Assembly (NCBI RefSeq): GCF_014633365.1
Contig: NC_068351.1
Location: forward strand, 26,012,366 to 26,076,365
DNA length: 64,000 bases
Source: Diospyros lotus
Taxonomy: Eukaryota; Streptophyta; Magnoliopsida; Ericales; Ebenaceae
Reading direction: 5' to 3'
Below, in pieces: positions 10,921 through 22,731 of this stretch. The first letter of the stretch is position 1. Each line of letters starts with the position of its first letter. Both the position numbers and the translations under genes were made by a program. Under the pieces are notes generated by a model. That model made no database searches. It had not been told where the DNA came from and was given only the letters and a program-made list of their open reading frames with translations.

Positions 10921-13521
10921 TGTAATACCCGGTATTACATAGTATTGTAAATAAATGAGTTTTGACTATTTCGGTAGGGCCTCGGGTGGTCCAAGAAGGC
11001 CAAAAGTCAATTTCGAGTAATTTATTAACAAATTTGCCGAATTGGCGGTTGGGAGTGCCTCGGGACTTGGATGTCCAGGGAAGAGGGTAAGAGATTGACG
11101 AGCGTCTCAAGATGAGATTAATGACGCCGGAAGCAATCCGATCGGGAATAATTTTTGGAATAAATTTTGTGTAAGCCCGAGTGGGTGTCAATACTGAATA
11201 GGCGGAGGGGACCTCCTGGAAGCTAAGGGGACCCTAGGGGTGGTTCGATTTTCTGAGTAAGGCAACCCTTAAATGCTTCAGGGTTGAATAAAGGTCCCGT
11301 GCAGGCGTAGGGACGAAATCGACATTTTCGGGTAAAAGTTAATTATTAATTTTAGAGAATTAAGATTTTGGGTGGCTTTAGGGTAATTAATTAAAATCTT
11401 GGGAGGGTCCAAGTATAATTATTAGAACCCCCAAGTGAAATTAATATTTCCTTTAGGTGAAATTAATGAGAATTTGTGGGTTTTTATGTAATTAGTAAAT
11501 ATATATATATATATCCATATAGGCTTAAGGAAGCTTCTTTGAAGCTTCGTGCCTCTGCCATTTTGAAATGCCCGTGAGAACAAAGAAATGAGATTGAGGA
11601 GAGTGAGCGATTGAGAGAGTGAAGTGGGCTCGAGAGATGATCGCGGCTGAGAGAGCGAGACTGAGCGAGGAAGAGAGTGGAAGTGAGAGTGATGAAGGAT
11701 CGAGCGAGGGAGGCCGATCGGCCATGGCTGCAACTGCCATGGTCGATGATGGAAGAAGAAGGCTGAAGCGGCGGAGCAGCAAAGGCACGCGGTGGAGCTT
11801 GTGGAGGCCGGAGGCGGAGTGAGCTTGTGGCTGAGGCGATGCTCGCGGCAGTGGCCGACGATGGCTCAGGGGGGGGGGGGCGATGCAGCAGCTTGCGGTG
11901 GAGCTTCGGCCATGGCTGCTGGTCGCGCAGGGCGGTGGCTCGCGATGGTGGCGACCCCGTGCGGCGGTGGTCGGGCGTTCGACAAGGGAGCTGGGCATGG
12001 CCGCGGCCGGCATAGGCCGTGAGGGCTGGTCGGCTTTGAGGAAGAAGGAGCAGGTGGCCGCGCGCAAGGAAGAAGAAGAAGCATAGTGCTCGTGCAGGGG
12101 GAGGTGCGGGAAGAAGAGAAGAACGGAGGAAAAAAAAGAAAAATAAAAGAAAAATAAAAATAAAGGAAATTCTGGAAAATAGGAAAAAATCCCGAAAAAT
12201 TCCAGAAAGATTGGGAAAAGTTCTGGAAATTAATTTGGGGCCCGGGGAGCGTGCTGGGAGCTCAAGAATGGGATTTTGAGCGCAAGTGGCAGCTCGAGAG
12301 GCGATGCCGATGTGGGCGGTTGACCGATTTTCGTTTCTAAATTGTCCGAGGTAAATTAATATTTCTTCCCAAATTATTTACATTAAGTGAGTTAATGTAG
12401 AATAATTAATCATTGGATTAAACCCTGTGTTGGGGTTATTTGAAATCTTGTTGATGGATGATTTTGGCGATGTGCGGCGTAGTTGAGGGCATTAGTTAAA
12501 TGCCGGATGTTAATGGAGTTGGGGTTTTGTGTGTTTTGCATCTAGGTTTGACCGGGGAGGCGGTGATCCTAGAGGAACTAGCAGTTCAAGCTGGAGTTCG
12601 TGCCGAGGCAGAGAAGAGGCTTCGAGCCAGGTAAGGGATGGCCCCATGTGGAGGTGGCCTTGCAAGTTGGTAAATGTGTTTGATAATATTTTTATGTTGC
12701 ATTGGCATGTAGTGGTTATATCTTGTGTGATGCAAGCTCTAGCAGACCTATGGCCATAAGGAGGGTTAGTGGTGGGGGCTGATAGGTTGATGCCTCAAAC
12801 CTTAGTGGGTTGTGAGGATGTGTGAGCCTAGCCTCATTTGCATGCATTTGGCATACATAAACATGATTATACTCATATTTACATGCATTGCACCCTTACT
12901 GAGTCTTTATGACTCATGAGGTTTTACCTCATGTGTAGATGATGCAAGTCCGGATGCAAGCAGGGATGGCGCCGGGAGGCCGTTGTGGCAACTAGCTGAG
13001 TTGCTCGAGTTATGTTTTTTTTTAATATTGCTTGTATGTAGCCAGGGGGCGCAGTGTATGTATACCCTTGTGAGCAAATGTCTGTGTTATTGAGCTAAAA
13101 TGTAGTTAATTATGTAATCATCATAGTGTGATAGATGATTGTGAGATTGCTTGTTGAATGTGGCATAGTCGGTGAAGCCAAGTTTCGGCCCGAGTCAGGA
13201 TCAGCAAGGTATGTTCTCATAAATCCCTAATACTCAGCGAAGTATTTATATGCTAGCTTTATGCCTGGGTCACCTCTGGCTTGCTATGGGGTGAGCTGAA
13301 GAGAGGTGAAGCTCACTCGGGTTTTGAGTCTTGGTCCGCTGGATTTTTCTTATTTGAGTTGGGACCGATTCCTGAGTGGAGCGAAGGGAAGGACGAAGCC
13401 TAGTTCCCACCTAGGGCGTTTCTTGTTGAAACATAGTCCAACCCTTCAGTTGTGGTTGTCGGGTGAGTAATCTAGTAGATTATTTACCAGTGGCGCTCGT
13501 AAGTGGGAGCGGGTCGTTACA
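10921..13521 (+). mobile_element. Solo LTR, same family as 7427 (2601 bp)
   Basis: It begins with the same perfect inverted repeat, TGTAATACCCGGTATTACA, and ends GGGTCGTTACA. It is flanked by the 5-bp duplication TCTGG (10916-10920, 13522-13526). No primer site follows it, so it is a solo LTR left by LTR-LTR recombination and not the 3' LTR of the surrounding element. Removing it restores a continuous interior repeat (TCATTATGATGCTTGGG... next to TCATTGTGATGCCTGGG...). It is collinear with the 7427 LTR throughout; the GC-rich leader differs most and includes a run of about 10 G at 11870-11880. The 180-codon minus-strand frame at 11525-12067 is the complement of the leader and is not conserved. 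Confidence 0.9.
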
Positions 13522-13526
13522 TCTGG

Positions 13527-13842
13527 TGAGACGCCTAAGGTCGGGAGATGAGAGGTGAATAGACCCTCATTGTGATGCCTGGGGTCATGATGACACCTAA
13601 GGTCACGAGACCCTTGATGGGAGACGCGGAGGTCACCCAATGAAGGGTATGAGCGGTGTGTGGTCCGAGGGTGATGAGTGTGTGGCAACAGGACATCCAT
13701 AAGGCTATGCGCGCAATGGAAATGCCAACTTCGGATGCCTAGGTGGGCAAGGGAATGGCGAGTGATGTGGAGGCCCTAGAATTTTGTATTCCAAGTCAGG
13801 GGAGCCTGAGCGAGGTGTGCTGAAAGGCCAAGCTAGGTATCA
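13527..13842 (+). mobile_element. Host-element interior, piece 2, non-coding
   Basis: A short interior piece between two solo LTRs. It contains further copies of the phrase CCTAAGGTC with CTCATTGTGATGCCTGGGGT. Nothing coding is seen. Confidence 0.6.
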
Positions 13843-14578
13843 TGTAACGACCCATTAGAGGGCCCAGTATTTATTCAGGAATTATTTAATTAATTATTGA
13901 AGTATTGATTAAGCGATTTTGTCAATTAATTATTTAATGTGGCAATTTAGAGATTTTGAAGGAAAAGAATAGGATTTATTTCTTTTTAATGTTGGAGTTA
14001 AAAGGAATTTGCCAAGGTGGCAATTTAGATTTTTAATTGAGAGAATAGTATTTAAATAGCATTTAAATGACATTTATTTTGTAGAAATTAAATGCAAGGG
14101 CATGAAGGTAATTTTGGAGTTTTATTATTATTTGAGAGTTTTAATAATAATTTTTGTATTATTATTAATGAAGTGAGATTATGTATTTAAAGGAGAATGA
14201 GAATCCATGTATGAGATGGACTTGGATTGAGAGTCTCCTAGTTAGATTTGGAGAAGGAATCCAAGTTGTAGAAGAAGTGTGATCTAGGACTTTATGTCTA
14301 TATATAGAGCCCATTAGCTTAGCTTTCCTTCACACTATGTGAAGAATAGAAAGGCCAAGAGATAGCAAAGGCTTGCTAGAGTCTTCAGGATCGCTCCAAG
14401 GTTCGATCAAAGAGTTCTATCAGGCAAGTATTCTTCCTGTAATCCCTTCCATTACAGGTTCATATCAGTTTTTCAGATTATTCCAGTTCTTCATTGAGTT
14501 CTTAGATTTTATATCAGTAAGCAGAGACGTATATATATATATATATGCGTATAACAGTGAAGTTATGAGCAAGTTTCA

Positions 14579-14911
14579 GTAATCCTAATCCATTTTGGAT
14601 TGCAAGTTCTATTAATCCTCATCCATTTTGGATTGCAAGTTCCAGTAATCCTTATCCATTTTGGATTGCAAGTTCCAATAATCCTTATCCATTTTGGATT
14701 GCAAGTTCTATAAATCCTTATCCTTTTTGGATTGCAAGTTCTATTAATCCTCATCCATTTTGGATTGCAAGTTCCAGTAATCCTTATCCATTTTGGATTG
14801 CAAGTTCTATTAATCCTCATCCATTTTGGATTGCAAGTTCCAGTAATCCTTATCCATTTTGGATTGCAAGTTCTATTAATCCTTATCCATTTTGGATTGT
14901 AAGTTCTATTA
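14579..14911. repeat. 33-bp tandem repeat, ~10 copies, inside LTR
   Basis: The unit is AATCCTTATCCATTTTGGAT plus TGCAAGTTCCAGT (33 bp), with few differences between copies. Each unit contains the small inverted repeat ATCCA-TTT-TGGAT. Because 33 is a multiple of three, the minus strand stays open for about 85 codons; this is a by-product of the period and not a gene. The copy of this LTR at 55984 lacks the repeat. Confidence 0.92.
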
Positions 14912-14924
14912 CTCTAAGTTCTAA

Positions 14925-15290
14925 TATCCGGATACCTTGTATCGTATCCGGATGTATCTAAAGTTCTTCAAGTATGATATCCGAATGGTTTGTTTATACA
15001 TCCGAAAAGGTCAAGATAATATCCAGATGTGTCACCTGATATCCGGATGCCTCCCTCAAAAGTTGAATTTTTCATTCGAATAGTCCCCAGTTATATCTGA
15101 ATGCATCAGTGAGATATCCGGAGGACCAAAATCATATCCGGATGTCCTAGTTCATATCCGAATACTTCCCAGCATATCCGAATAGCTTCTTCTTTGAATG
15201 TCAGTGTATCCGGATGAGCCTTCTTCATATCTGGATGTCTTTCTTCTTATCCTGATATCCTTTCTGATATCCGGATGACTTTTCCAGAAA
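14925..15290. repeat. ATCCGGAT palindromic-word array inside LTR
   Basis: About 16 words of the form ATATCCGGATG are spread over ~365 bp. Roughly six are the perfect palindrome ATCCGGAT; the rest are one-base variants such as ATCCGAAT, ATCTGGAT and one CATTCGAATA. It sits where the 55984 copy has CATTCGAATG words. Confidence 0.85.
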
Positions 15291-16304
15291 TCTAATTTAG
15301 CTTCCAGTGAGTCCTAATTCAAGTTTAATTCAATCAATGTATTCAATACCTTCCAACATTGAATTCATAAGCCAGAACATGACAAGTTAATCATACCCAT
15401 ACCATAAATCATAATTCATAGAATCTTTGTATTCCAATATATAGATGAAGATCATATCATGTTCAATATTATTTTATTTTGACATGATCAGCATTATTTT
15501 GTGAGATTATGTGCATACATTTTGGTATGAGCATTGAGCATGACTTTATATGGAGCACTACATATCATGTGCCAGCATTTATGTGAGCATTGCATTGCAT
15601 TATGCGCGCTAGGTGGCTTGTCCGCGGGGATCCCATCAGTTTCAGTTTTAGCTCAGTTTATGAGTTGCTCGCCTGGTGGCAACTAGGGGGCTAGGGGCTT
15701 TGCCCACAGTATGTGCTTACAGTTTTTATGTATGCAGGTTTCAGATCAGACAGGTATGTATTATCAGATTATGTGGGCCTATGAGCCAAAGTTGCATACC
15801 TGCATTTAGTTTACAGTTTATGTGCATTACATTTTTATGAATGCAATCAGACAATGATTATACAGTACAAGTTTAGTCAGTTATTTATCAGTATGATATT
15901 CTTCGATTCAGCTTCAGTATTCTTTCCAGCTTATTACTTGCTGAGCTTTTGTAGCTCACCTTGTACTCTTCACCCCTCTAGGTTCTAGCAGGGGAGTATC
16001 AGATGTGGGGCCTAGCAGCAGTGTTCAGTAGTGTGTGTACGTGGAGCCGCTCAAGATAAAAGATGTCTGGGAGTCTGTTAAGTTTATAGTGTTTTCTCAA
16101 TTTAGATCTATTTTATATTTCAGTTGAGGGATTGTCCCTTAGACAGAGTTTATGCATTTCAGTTTGTATTGACTAAGAGTTTTTATTCCAATTGATTGAG
16201 ATGTTCAGTCATGGTATCAGATTTCAGATTATCAGTTAGTTTATTTTATTTTCCCCGTAGCACCTCTTCTCGGGCAGTTCTAGGAGAGGGGGTGTTACAC
16301 ATCA

Positions 16305-18923
16305 TGACTAAATGCATACGTGGGTGAGCAAGGAGAGACGAGAGGTCTCTGTTTACCTGGAGGGTAATGGTAGATGCTCGATGGTTATGGGTACCGGAGC
16401 TTGAGATAGGCTCAACATGTTGGGTGTGGATTGAGAGATCGTTGATAATCAAGCTCTGGAATAAGCTGGTGGAGAAGTGAATCATGATGGACGTGGATCC
16501 ATTGTTAAGGAAGTTAAAACTTTCAGATATTGAGTGAGAGCCGTGAGGTATGATCCTGTGGGGTAAGATCATGAGGCCTCAAGAGGTGAAGTAGTTTGAG
16601 AGTCTCTTAAGCGGTAAGAGATGCAAAGTCTTGAGAAGCGAGGCTCATGATGTGAGCTTGAGGTTATCAAGGCATGGATAACCAAGTAAGATGGCTTTGA
16701 TAAGATGGTAGTGGAACCATCGTAGCTCGGAGAGGCTTTAAGTAGCTTTGATGCTATGGGTGCAAGGCCCGATGTTTCGGATCTGATGCTATGGACCGTG
16801 TGGTAGAGGGCTAATGAGTTGGCTCGTGTTGAGGGCAAGTGGCCCATGGGCTTGAGTAATTTAGTGAACTGCAGGTGACGGTCAGATGCCGAAGATCTGG
16901 AGCAGCACCTTAGGAAATTTTGTCAGGGGAACCGAGAATCTCCTGTAAGAGATAGGACATCTAGAGTAGTCCTAAGGGAAGAATCGCGGAATGCGGTAAG
17001 GGTCCGATAGATTAGTGGCCAAGTAGGAAGCCCGGTAAGGATATTGGCTGCGAGCATGGTGGGCTAGTCATGCCGGGTTCGATATCGGAGGTTGGACTGG
17101 AAGGCTGAAAGTCACACTACGAGTGCGAAGCAAATCAGTGTTGGACCTGAGCCATGCTATTGGGAACTGTCGTTGGGCCAGTGTAAGGGAGCAACACGGT
17201 AATGATGATTTGGTGTTAACTCTCCAAAGCACAGGGAAACACGATGGGGAACCAGTGTTGGGCCAGTGTATGGGAGTGACACAGTAATGATGACCAGGTG
17301 TTGGCTCACCTAAAGCACAGGATAACACAGTGATTATGTAGATGGTCAGGGGCTGTAAATCTGTGAGACGCACGGTAAGGGTGACGAAAGTTGTGGTCAG
17401 TTCCACAACTCAGCTGCGAGTAAAGCGATGTTGAAGCGATTTAACGAATGTTCAAGTGTGGTAGACTCTTGAGATGTTTGAGAAAGAAACCCGAGGAAAA
17501 AGAAACGAGTCTAGCGTAGGAATAACGCTACGATTGATGCCTATCGTTGACGGGTCTAATGCTAAGAACCACTGTATATAGACGGTTAGTTCACGGGAGG
17601 GACTGCAGCCCTCTATGTGGAGTAACTTGTCTACGGTGGAGATGGTCAGACGCCGAAGACCTGGGGTATGCTGTAGGTTATGCCTAGGCTAGACCTAAAT
17701 TTTCGTAAGGGTTGAAGTATGGTGGTAGTGCTTTTAGTGTCAAGGCAGCAAGAAGGTTCGTGAATCAATTGGAGGATATCTTGTGGAGTGATAACAAGAT
17801 GTGTGGTGATGCTCCCTATTAAAGGATGCTAACGCAGTTGTGGTTAATTTGATCGAAATGGATTGGGTAAATTAAGATGATGGACCCAATGTGATCTTGC
17901 AGTAATGCATGAAGATGGGTTGATTGGTGGAGTCAGTAAATGATTCTGAAATGTTACGTAAGTGCCGTGGAGGGAGAGACTTACGAGATGGAAGCCAACC
18001 ATGAGATGGGAATATTAAAGCGCGCAAAGGTTTCAAGTAAAGGGATCTCAAATGCTGGGATATGAGTTGTGGCAGGCTGAACAAGTGGATAAGGCACGGT
18101 ATGAAATCCATGAAGGCTCGTGATTGCACAGTCTAAAGTTAGTCCTGATGTGTCGATGTCAAATGAGGAAATATCCTCATGTAGCACTTAATGGATTTTC
18201 GGTCAATGACACAAGATCAGTTGCCAGGTGGTAGCACCTGATAGCAATGGTGAGAGCGTGAGGCTCGAGGACTGTGATGTAAAGCCTTATTGATTGACCA
18301 TGTACATAAAAGTTCAGCGGGTCCTAGTGGCTAGACCGAGCGAATTTTGAGAAAGAGATCTAAGGTGATAAAAGATGGTTGGTCAGGGCAGAATAGTGCC
18401 TCGTAAAGAAGTGTGGCTCCAGAGTGAGAGTTATAGATGGTAGTGCTGGAAAAAAAAATGGCCTGAGCAGAACTTGAGATGTTCTCCCAATAAAGGTTGG
18501 GCGTGGGGCCATAACACTAGATGGACCTCCTAAGGCACTACAACTCTAACATGATGGATCACCTGGGGAAAAACAGCGTGAAGGCAAGTGTCTGAGTAGG
18601 AAGATGAGTCCTATGGCATTGAGTGGAAGTGTGAGTTCCACAAGAGTGGCAGGGGTGATTTCCAATGGGTAGAGTTTAAATCGAAGTTATAGTCGATGAT
18701 TGCAAGTATAGTGCCGGAGAAAGGTTGTGTTGGTTGTGAACCGGGCGATCCGGCTATAGCTAATCGAGTTGGTCAGATGAAAGTTAAAGGAAAATTTAAG
18801 ATGTCACCAGTGGGTGACGAGAGCTCGAAAGAAGGGCTTGTGGGACGAGATTGGTTCATAGGAATGGTGTTTAGGTGATGAAATCACCTGGTAGCTGTGA
18901 GTGCTATACAGCTAGAAGGATGC
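16305..18923 (+). mobile_element. Host-element interior, piece 3, non-coding
   Basis: 2.6 kb of interior sequence of the nested host element, G-rich on the plus strand. It contains an ~85-bp direct duplication (17172-17341, GTTGGGCCAGTGTA twice). No gag, protease, RT or integrase motif can be found in any frame, and frames are at most about 110 codons. It ends at GATGC (18919-18923), the target of the Athila-like insertion. Confidence 0.6.
17172..17341. repeat. ~85-bp tandem duplication
   Basis: Two copies start at 17172 and 17257 with GTTGGGCCAGTGTA. Both continue through CAAC/TGACAC-GGTAATGATGA and AAAGCACAGG, at about 80% identity by eye. Confidence 0.75.
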
Positions 18924-20081
18924 TGACCGGCTGTCGAACCACTCCAGAATTAGAGATCTATGTATCTCTTCTCTAGTTTGCAGCAAAGTGCACCCTAGGT
19001 CATCTCTCACAAGGAGCCTCACCTTCTTCTACCAACAAGGAGAACCAATACAAATAACAGTTTGTTTAGGGGGGGGGGTTTGACAGAAAACTAATTATCA
19101 AAACAGAAAGACAATGATGGATGAAAATCAATAAAAGGAATGCAACCGGCTGTGTATTTGTCCCCTATATGAAATCTTCCTCGTCCACTCTATAAATCTT
19201 AGCTTGTTAGGTGTTTTAATCTCTGGATATCAAACTTAAAGCATCCCCAACAACCGTCCAAGGATTAGAAGGATTGGAATAACAAAATGAATAAAGAAAC
19301 CTCTTATAAACAAAATGCAACCATCCACTCTCTATTTAACCTATCCGGACCTATGCAAGAACAACCGTTCAAGCACATAATGTTCATTTCCGAGATGTTA
19401 TACCAACCGGCTATAACATTCTGTTCTCTTAAGCATTTAACAGAAATGAAACCATGCAAATTCACACAAACCTGCCATGAACTCCATGCATTCACAAATC
19501 TGCTCAAACTAAACCAAATGGAAATGAAAAAGATAAAAACAAACAAACCATGTTTTTGTAGCTCATCCGGGACTCAGATTCCATATTGATTCAAGATACG
19601 CAACCGGTTACAAATGCTCTAGCCTATCATTACAGCAAGGAAAAACAAAATGGAACAAAAGATGATGAAAACAGAAAAATGCTAACAATCCAAAAACGGC
19701 CAGAATCCTCTCTCTCTTTTCTCCAAAAATCCCTGGAAATTAATGCTAAGAGGCCTTAAATACATGGCTAAGAAAGGAAAGGCTAGGGAGGCTAGGGTTG
19801 GGCCTAGCCCAACACAAAATGAGTGAGCCCAAAAACAGCAAAATTGAGAAGCCCAAGTCTGCTCCTTGAAAGTGAGCTCAAACTCCTTTAGTTAAGCCAC
19901 TTCTCTAGCCCATCCAATATTCCCTAAAGCCTGGATCCATAGAAGTAAGATAGAAAATAGTGTAAGGATGATTTGAAGTATAATAAAATAGAAACAATGA
20001 AAGATTAGCAAAAATTGCTTCAAATGGTGTAATAATATTGAGGTGAAATGCCAAAATATAGCATAAATATGCATGCTATCA
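18924..20081 (-). mobile_element. 3' LTR of the Athila-like element
   Basis: The plus strand reads TGACCGGCTGTCG...GCATGCTATCA; read as the element, it is TGATAGCATGC...CAGCCGGTCA. It is preceded (in element sense) by the polypurine tract at 20082-20090. It has a run of G about 10 long near 19069, where the other LTR is interrupted. Confidence 0.95.
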
Positions 20082-20103
20082 AATCCCCCATACTTAGACT
20101 TTT
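20082..20103 (-). promoter_or_regulatory. Polypurine tract (plus-strand primer)
   Basis: In element sense, AGTCTAAGTATGGGGGATT abuts the 3' LTR start TGATAGC. This is the position and composition of the polypurine tract that primes second-strand synthesis. Confidence 0.85.
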
Positions 20104-21369
20104 GCACTCCTGGGCAAAACACTAGACTAGACTCTATGACTCAAGAATAAAAATGTGGAAAAACAGAAATCAGATGCAAGGTAAGTCTTCGAGAATTCAT
20201 CATTCAAAGATCATCTTTCCTCTACTTCCAAGAAAACAAGTGATATGGCAATTCATTCAATAAGACAAATCAAAAGTAGAAGCCTCTCACAGGACAAGTG
20301 TATGCTCAAAAATCTCTCAAGAGGTGGTGGTGACTGTTTCGCTCAAATTCACCCAATCACAATTCCACTACCATAAGCTTGTTTATCTTCTCAATCTCCA
20401 CTATCCATGTCACATGCATGCCACAAATCAAAAGGGATTATTCAGGGTTGTAATGTGGGGAAGAAAGAAATGGAAAGACAACAATGAAGGAAAACATGCC
20501 TTAGGTTGAGAAAACATTTCATGCAACTCCAAGATCAAGAGATAGAATTTCCAAGCATTATGAAAAACATTGCATCTTTATTCGGTTGAGTGCGTTTTAC
20601 GCTTTGTCTCAACTTTACTTTTTTTTTTTTTTTGGTAGAGATGAGTGCGTTTTACGCTCCTTCTCACCATACTATCCTTTTCTTGCTTTTCTTTTTCTTT
20701 TTCATGGATGCAAATGGCCTTTGGCCTTATGACTTGCTTGATGAATTCAATCTCTCTCTCTAGAATGCATTTAATATTCCTCTTCTTAAGGTTGGAAGGT
20801 CCAAAAAGGGTGTATGAAAATGAAGGGTAAAAATGATGGCTCTAAGTGGCAAACGAAAGGGATTGATTGATTGATTTTTTTTTTTTTTGAATAACAAAAT
20901 GGCTAAATGGGGACAAGAAAGAATGCCTTAATCATGTTTGAGTCATGCATGAACAAATATAGCCTCAACCAAGAATCAAAACAAGTTCTAGAGTAGAGAT
21001 CATGATAGGTGAACGCACACACAAGAAAGACAATAGGCTCAAAATCCTCACGGCTGTAGACTACCCAATCAATCTATCAAATCAAACTCATTGCCAAGTC
21101 ACTTGAAATCAAGGAAGATAAGATCGAAGTTCTAATCATGCTGGGTTCTTTTAGACTTAATTGCTTAACTTACATTTCCACGCAAAACAAACTCAACTAA
21201 ACCCAAGGAAAAAAAAATATGAAAAGATAAAGAAAATGCGGCTAAAATAAGAATGCTGCCTCCCCCCCACACTTAGACTTTACATTGCCCTCAATGTAAA
21301 CATGCAAGTCCAATCAAGAATAAGACAAGTAAATGTAAAATATTAGGGAGAGAGAAACAGCCTGATGTA
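20104..21369 (-). mobile_element. Non-coding tail between integrase and 3' LTR
   Basis: About 1.27 kb where Athila elements often carry an envelope-like frame. Here no frame exceeds about 61 codons. It has T-runs (20619-20634, 20876-20889) and the 16-bp direct repeat GAGTGCGTTTTACGCT (20588-20603 and 20643-20658). Confidence 0.75.
21262..21280 (-). promoter_or_regulatory. Second polypurine-tract-like site
   Basis: In element sense, AAGTCTAAGTGTGGGGGGG matches the true polypurine tract's AGTCTAAGTATGGGGG at all but one position of the shared core. It lies ~90 bp after the integrase stop and 1.17 kb before the real tract. It could be an internal priming site or one end of a past duplication. 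Confidence 0.6.
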
Positions 21370-22731
21370 TCAAATGGAGGTGGCGTTGAGGAGATGCAGC
21401 TCCTCCACAATATGCTCCTGAAAGCTCTCGTAGAATGGCTTAAGTCGCTGCCCGTTCACTGTGAATTGCTTTGCATTGGACTCGTCCTTGATTGCAACTG
21501 CACCAAAGGGAAAAACATGAATAACTATGAAAGGACCAGTCCAACGAGAACGTAACTTACCGGGCATCAACTTGAGACGGGAATTGTATAGCAGAACTTT
21601 CTGGCCAACTTCAAATGTCTTCCTCATAATAAGCTTGTCATGCACAACCTTGGTCTTCTCCTTGTAGATGCGTGAGTTCTCATATGCGTCCATCCTAATC
21701 TCCTCAAGCTCTTGAAGTTGGAGCTTTCTTTGGGACCCCGCTTGACTGATGTCCATATTGCATTGCTTCACTGCCCAATACGCCTTATGCTCCACTTCCA
21801 TCGGCAAGTGACACGCTTTTCCAAAAACCAACCTATAGGGGGACATGCCGATGGGGGTTTTGTAGGCTGTGCGGTAGGCCCAAAGCGCATCTTCTAATCT
21901 CTGGCTCCAGTCTTTCCTATTGGGCTGGACAGTCTTCTCCAAAATCTGCTTGATCTCCCTATTTGAGACTTCAGCTTGCCCATTAGTTTGTGGATGATAG
22001 GGAGTCGCCACTTTGTGTATTACCCCATACTTACGAAGTAGGGTGTCCATTTTTCTATTGCAAAAGTAGGATCCTTGGTCGCTGATGATGGCCCTAGGCA
22101 TGCCAAACCTGTAAAAGATGTGAGAACGAACAAAATCTGCAACCACAAAAGCATCATCAGTCCTGGTGGCTTTAGCTTCCACCCACTTAGAAACATAATC
22201 CACAGCTAACAGAATGTACACATAACCAAATGACACAGGAAATGGACCCATGAAGTCAATGCCCCAAACATCAAAGATTTCACAAAATAATAAGGGTTGT
22301 TGAGGCATTTCATTCCTACGTGATATAGTGCCTGTGTGTTGGCAACGTGTGCAATTCTTACAGAACTCATATGAATCCTTAAAGAGTGAAGGCCAATATA
22401 ATCCAGAATCTAGGACTTTCCTAGCTGTACGTTGGGGACCAAAGTGACCACCACATGCAAGTGTGTGACAAAAATTTAAGACAGATGCAAACTCATGGTT
22501 AGGCACACATCTCCTGATGACCTGGTCACTACACATGCGCCACAGATAGGGATCATCCCACACATAATACTGAGCCTGACTCTTAAATTTATTTAGCTGT
22601 TCCTTCTTAAAATATGCAGGTAATTCAGAAGCAACTAAATAATTTACTAAATCAGCATACCAGGGCTCAACACCATGAATGTGGTATAATAACTCATCTG
22701 GGAAATCATCCCTGATAGGCTGGGAGTCCAT
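21370..22731 (-). CDS. Integrase domain of Athila-like pol
   Basis: A 453-residue frame that inserts element cDNA into host DNA. The HHCC zinc-binding region is present (His89, His96, Cys127, Cys130, in [11 protein letters not shown] and CKNCTRCQ). The catalytic triad is intact: Asp159 (WGIDF), Asp218 (IISDQG) and Glu254 (GQAEVSNRE), with exactly 35 residues between the second Asp and the Glu. A C-terminal GPF-type segment (RWTGPFIV, about 397-404) is present and no chromodomain follows. The frame begins at the first Met after a shift relative to the upstream RT frame: the RNase H frame runs on to 22706, overlapping by 26 bp in another phase. In related elements this is one continuous polyprotein, so a one-base indel near 22732-22760 is the likely cause. 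The integrase part alone is undamaged. Confidence 0.93.
   Translation of the reverse strand: MDSQPIRDDFPDELLYHIHGVEPWYADLVNYLVASELPAYFKKEQLNKFKSQAQYYVWDDPYLWRMCSDQVIRRCVPNHEFASVLNFCHTLACGGHFGPQRTARKVLDSGLYWPSLFKDSYEFCKNCTRCQHTGTISRRNEMPQQPLLFCEIFDVWGIDFMGPFPVSFGYVYILLAVDYVSKWVEAKATRTDDAFVVADFVRSHIFYRFGMPRAIISDQGSYFCNRKMDTLLRKYGVIHKVATPYHPQTNGQAEVSNREIKQILEKTVQPNRKDWSQRLEDALWAYRTAYKTPIGMSPYRLVFGKACHLPMEVEHKAYWAVKQCNMDISQAGSQRKLQLQELEEIRMDAYENSRIYKEKTKVVHDKLIMRKTFEVGQKVLLYNSRLKLMPGKLRSRWTGPFIVIHVFPFGAVAIKDESNAKQFTVNGQRLKPFYESFQEHIVEELHLLNATSI

Larger units (their letters stand above)
13843..16299 (+). mobile_element. Solo LTR, second family, copy A (2457 bp)
   Basis: It runs from TGTAACGACCCATTAGAGG to GGGGGTGTTACA, flanked by TATCA (13838-13842) and CATCA (16300-16304), a 5-bp target duplication with one later change. 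It has no primer site and no interior. Collinear landmarks with the copy at 55984-58435 include the TATA stretch TATATATAG (14299-14307), GGCAAGTATTCTTCCTGTAATCC, the GTGGCTTGTCCGCGGGGATCC block (about 15610), the stem-loop TGAGCT-TTTGT-AGCTCA (942-958 past 15000) and an almost identical last 150 bp. The middle differs: here it holds a 33-bp tandem repeat and an ATCCGGAT array. Confidence 0.88.

Noticed and set aside
11870..11880. Run of about ten G as a structural signal
   Set aside because: A homopolymer run in a single copy is as likely to be slippage or a sequencing artefact as a functional feature.
11525..12067. 180-codon minus-strand open frame in the solo LTR
   Set aside because: It is the complement of a GC-rich leader. 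The product is Pro/Ser/Ala/Arg-rich without a recognisable domain, and the frame is lost in the related LTR.
7427..13521. A compact 6-kb element with LTRs at 7427-9928 and 10921-13521
   Set aside because: The right LTR has its own target duplication TCTGG on both sides, and the flanks of the supposed element do not match.
14563..14820. 85-codon repetitive frame (TCNPKWIRI-type repeats)
   Set aside because: It is produced by the 33-bp period of the tandem repeat and has no start context or conservation.
20104..21369. Envelope-like frame downstream of integrase
   Set aside because: I looked for it because Athila elements often have one. No frame above about 61 codons exists on the element strand.
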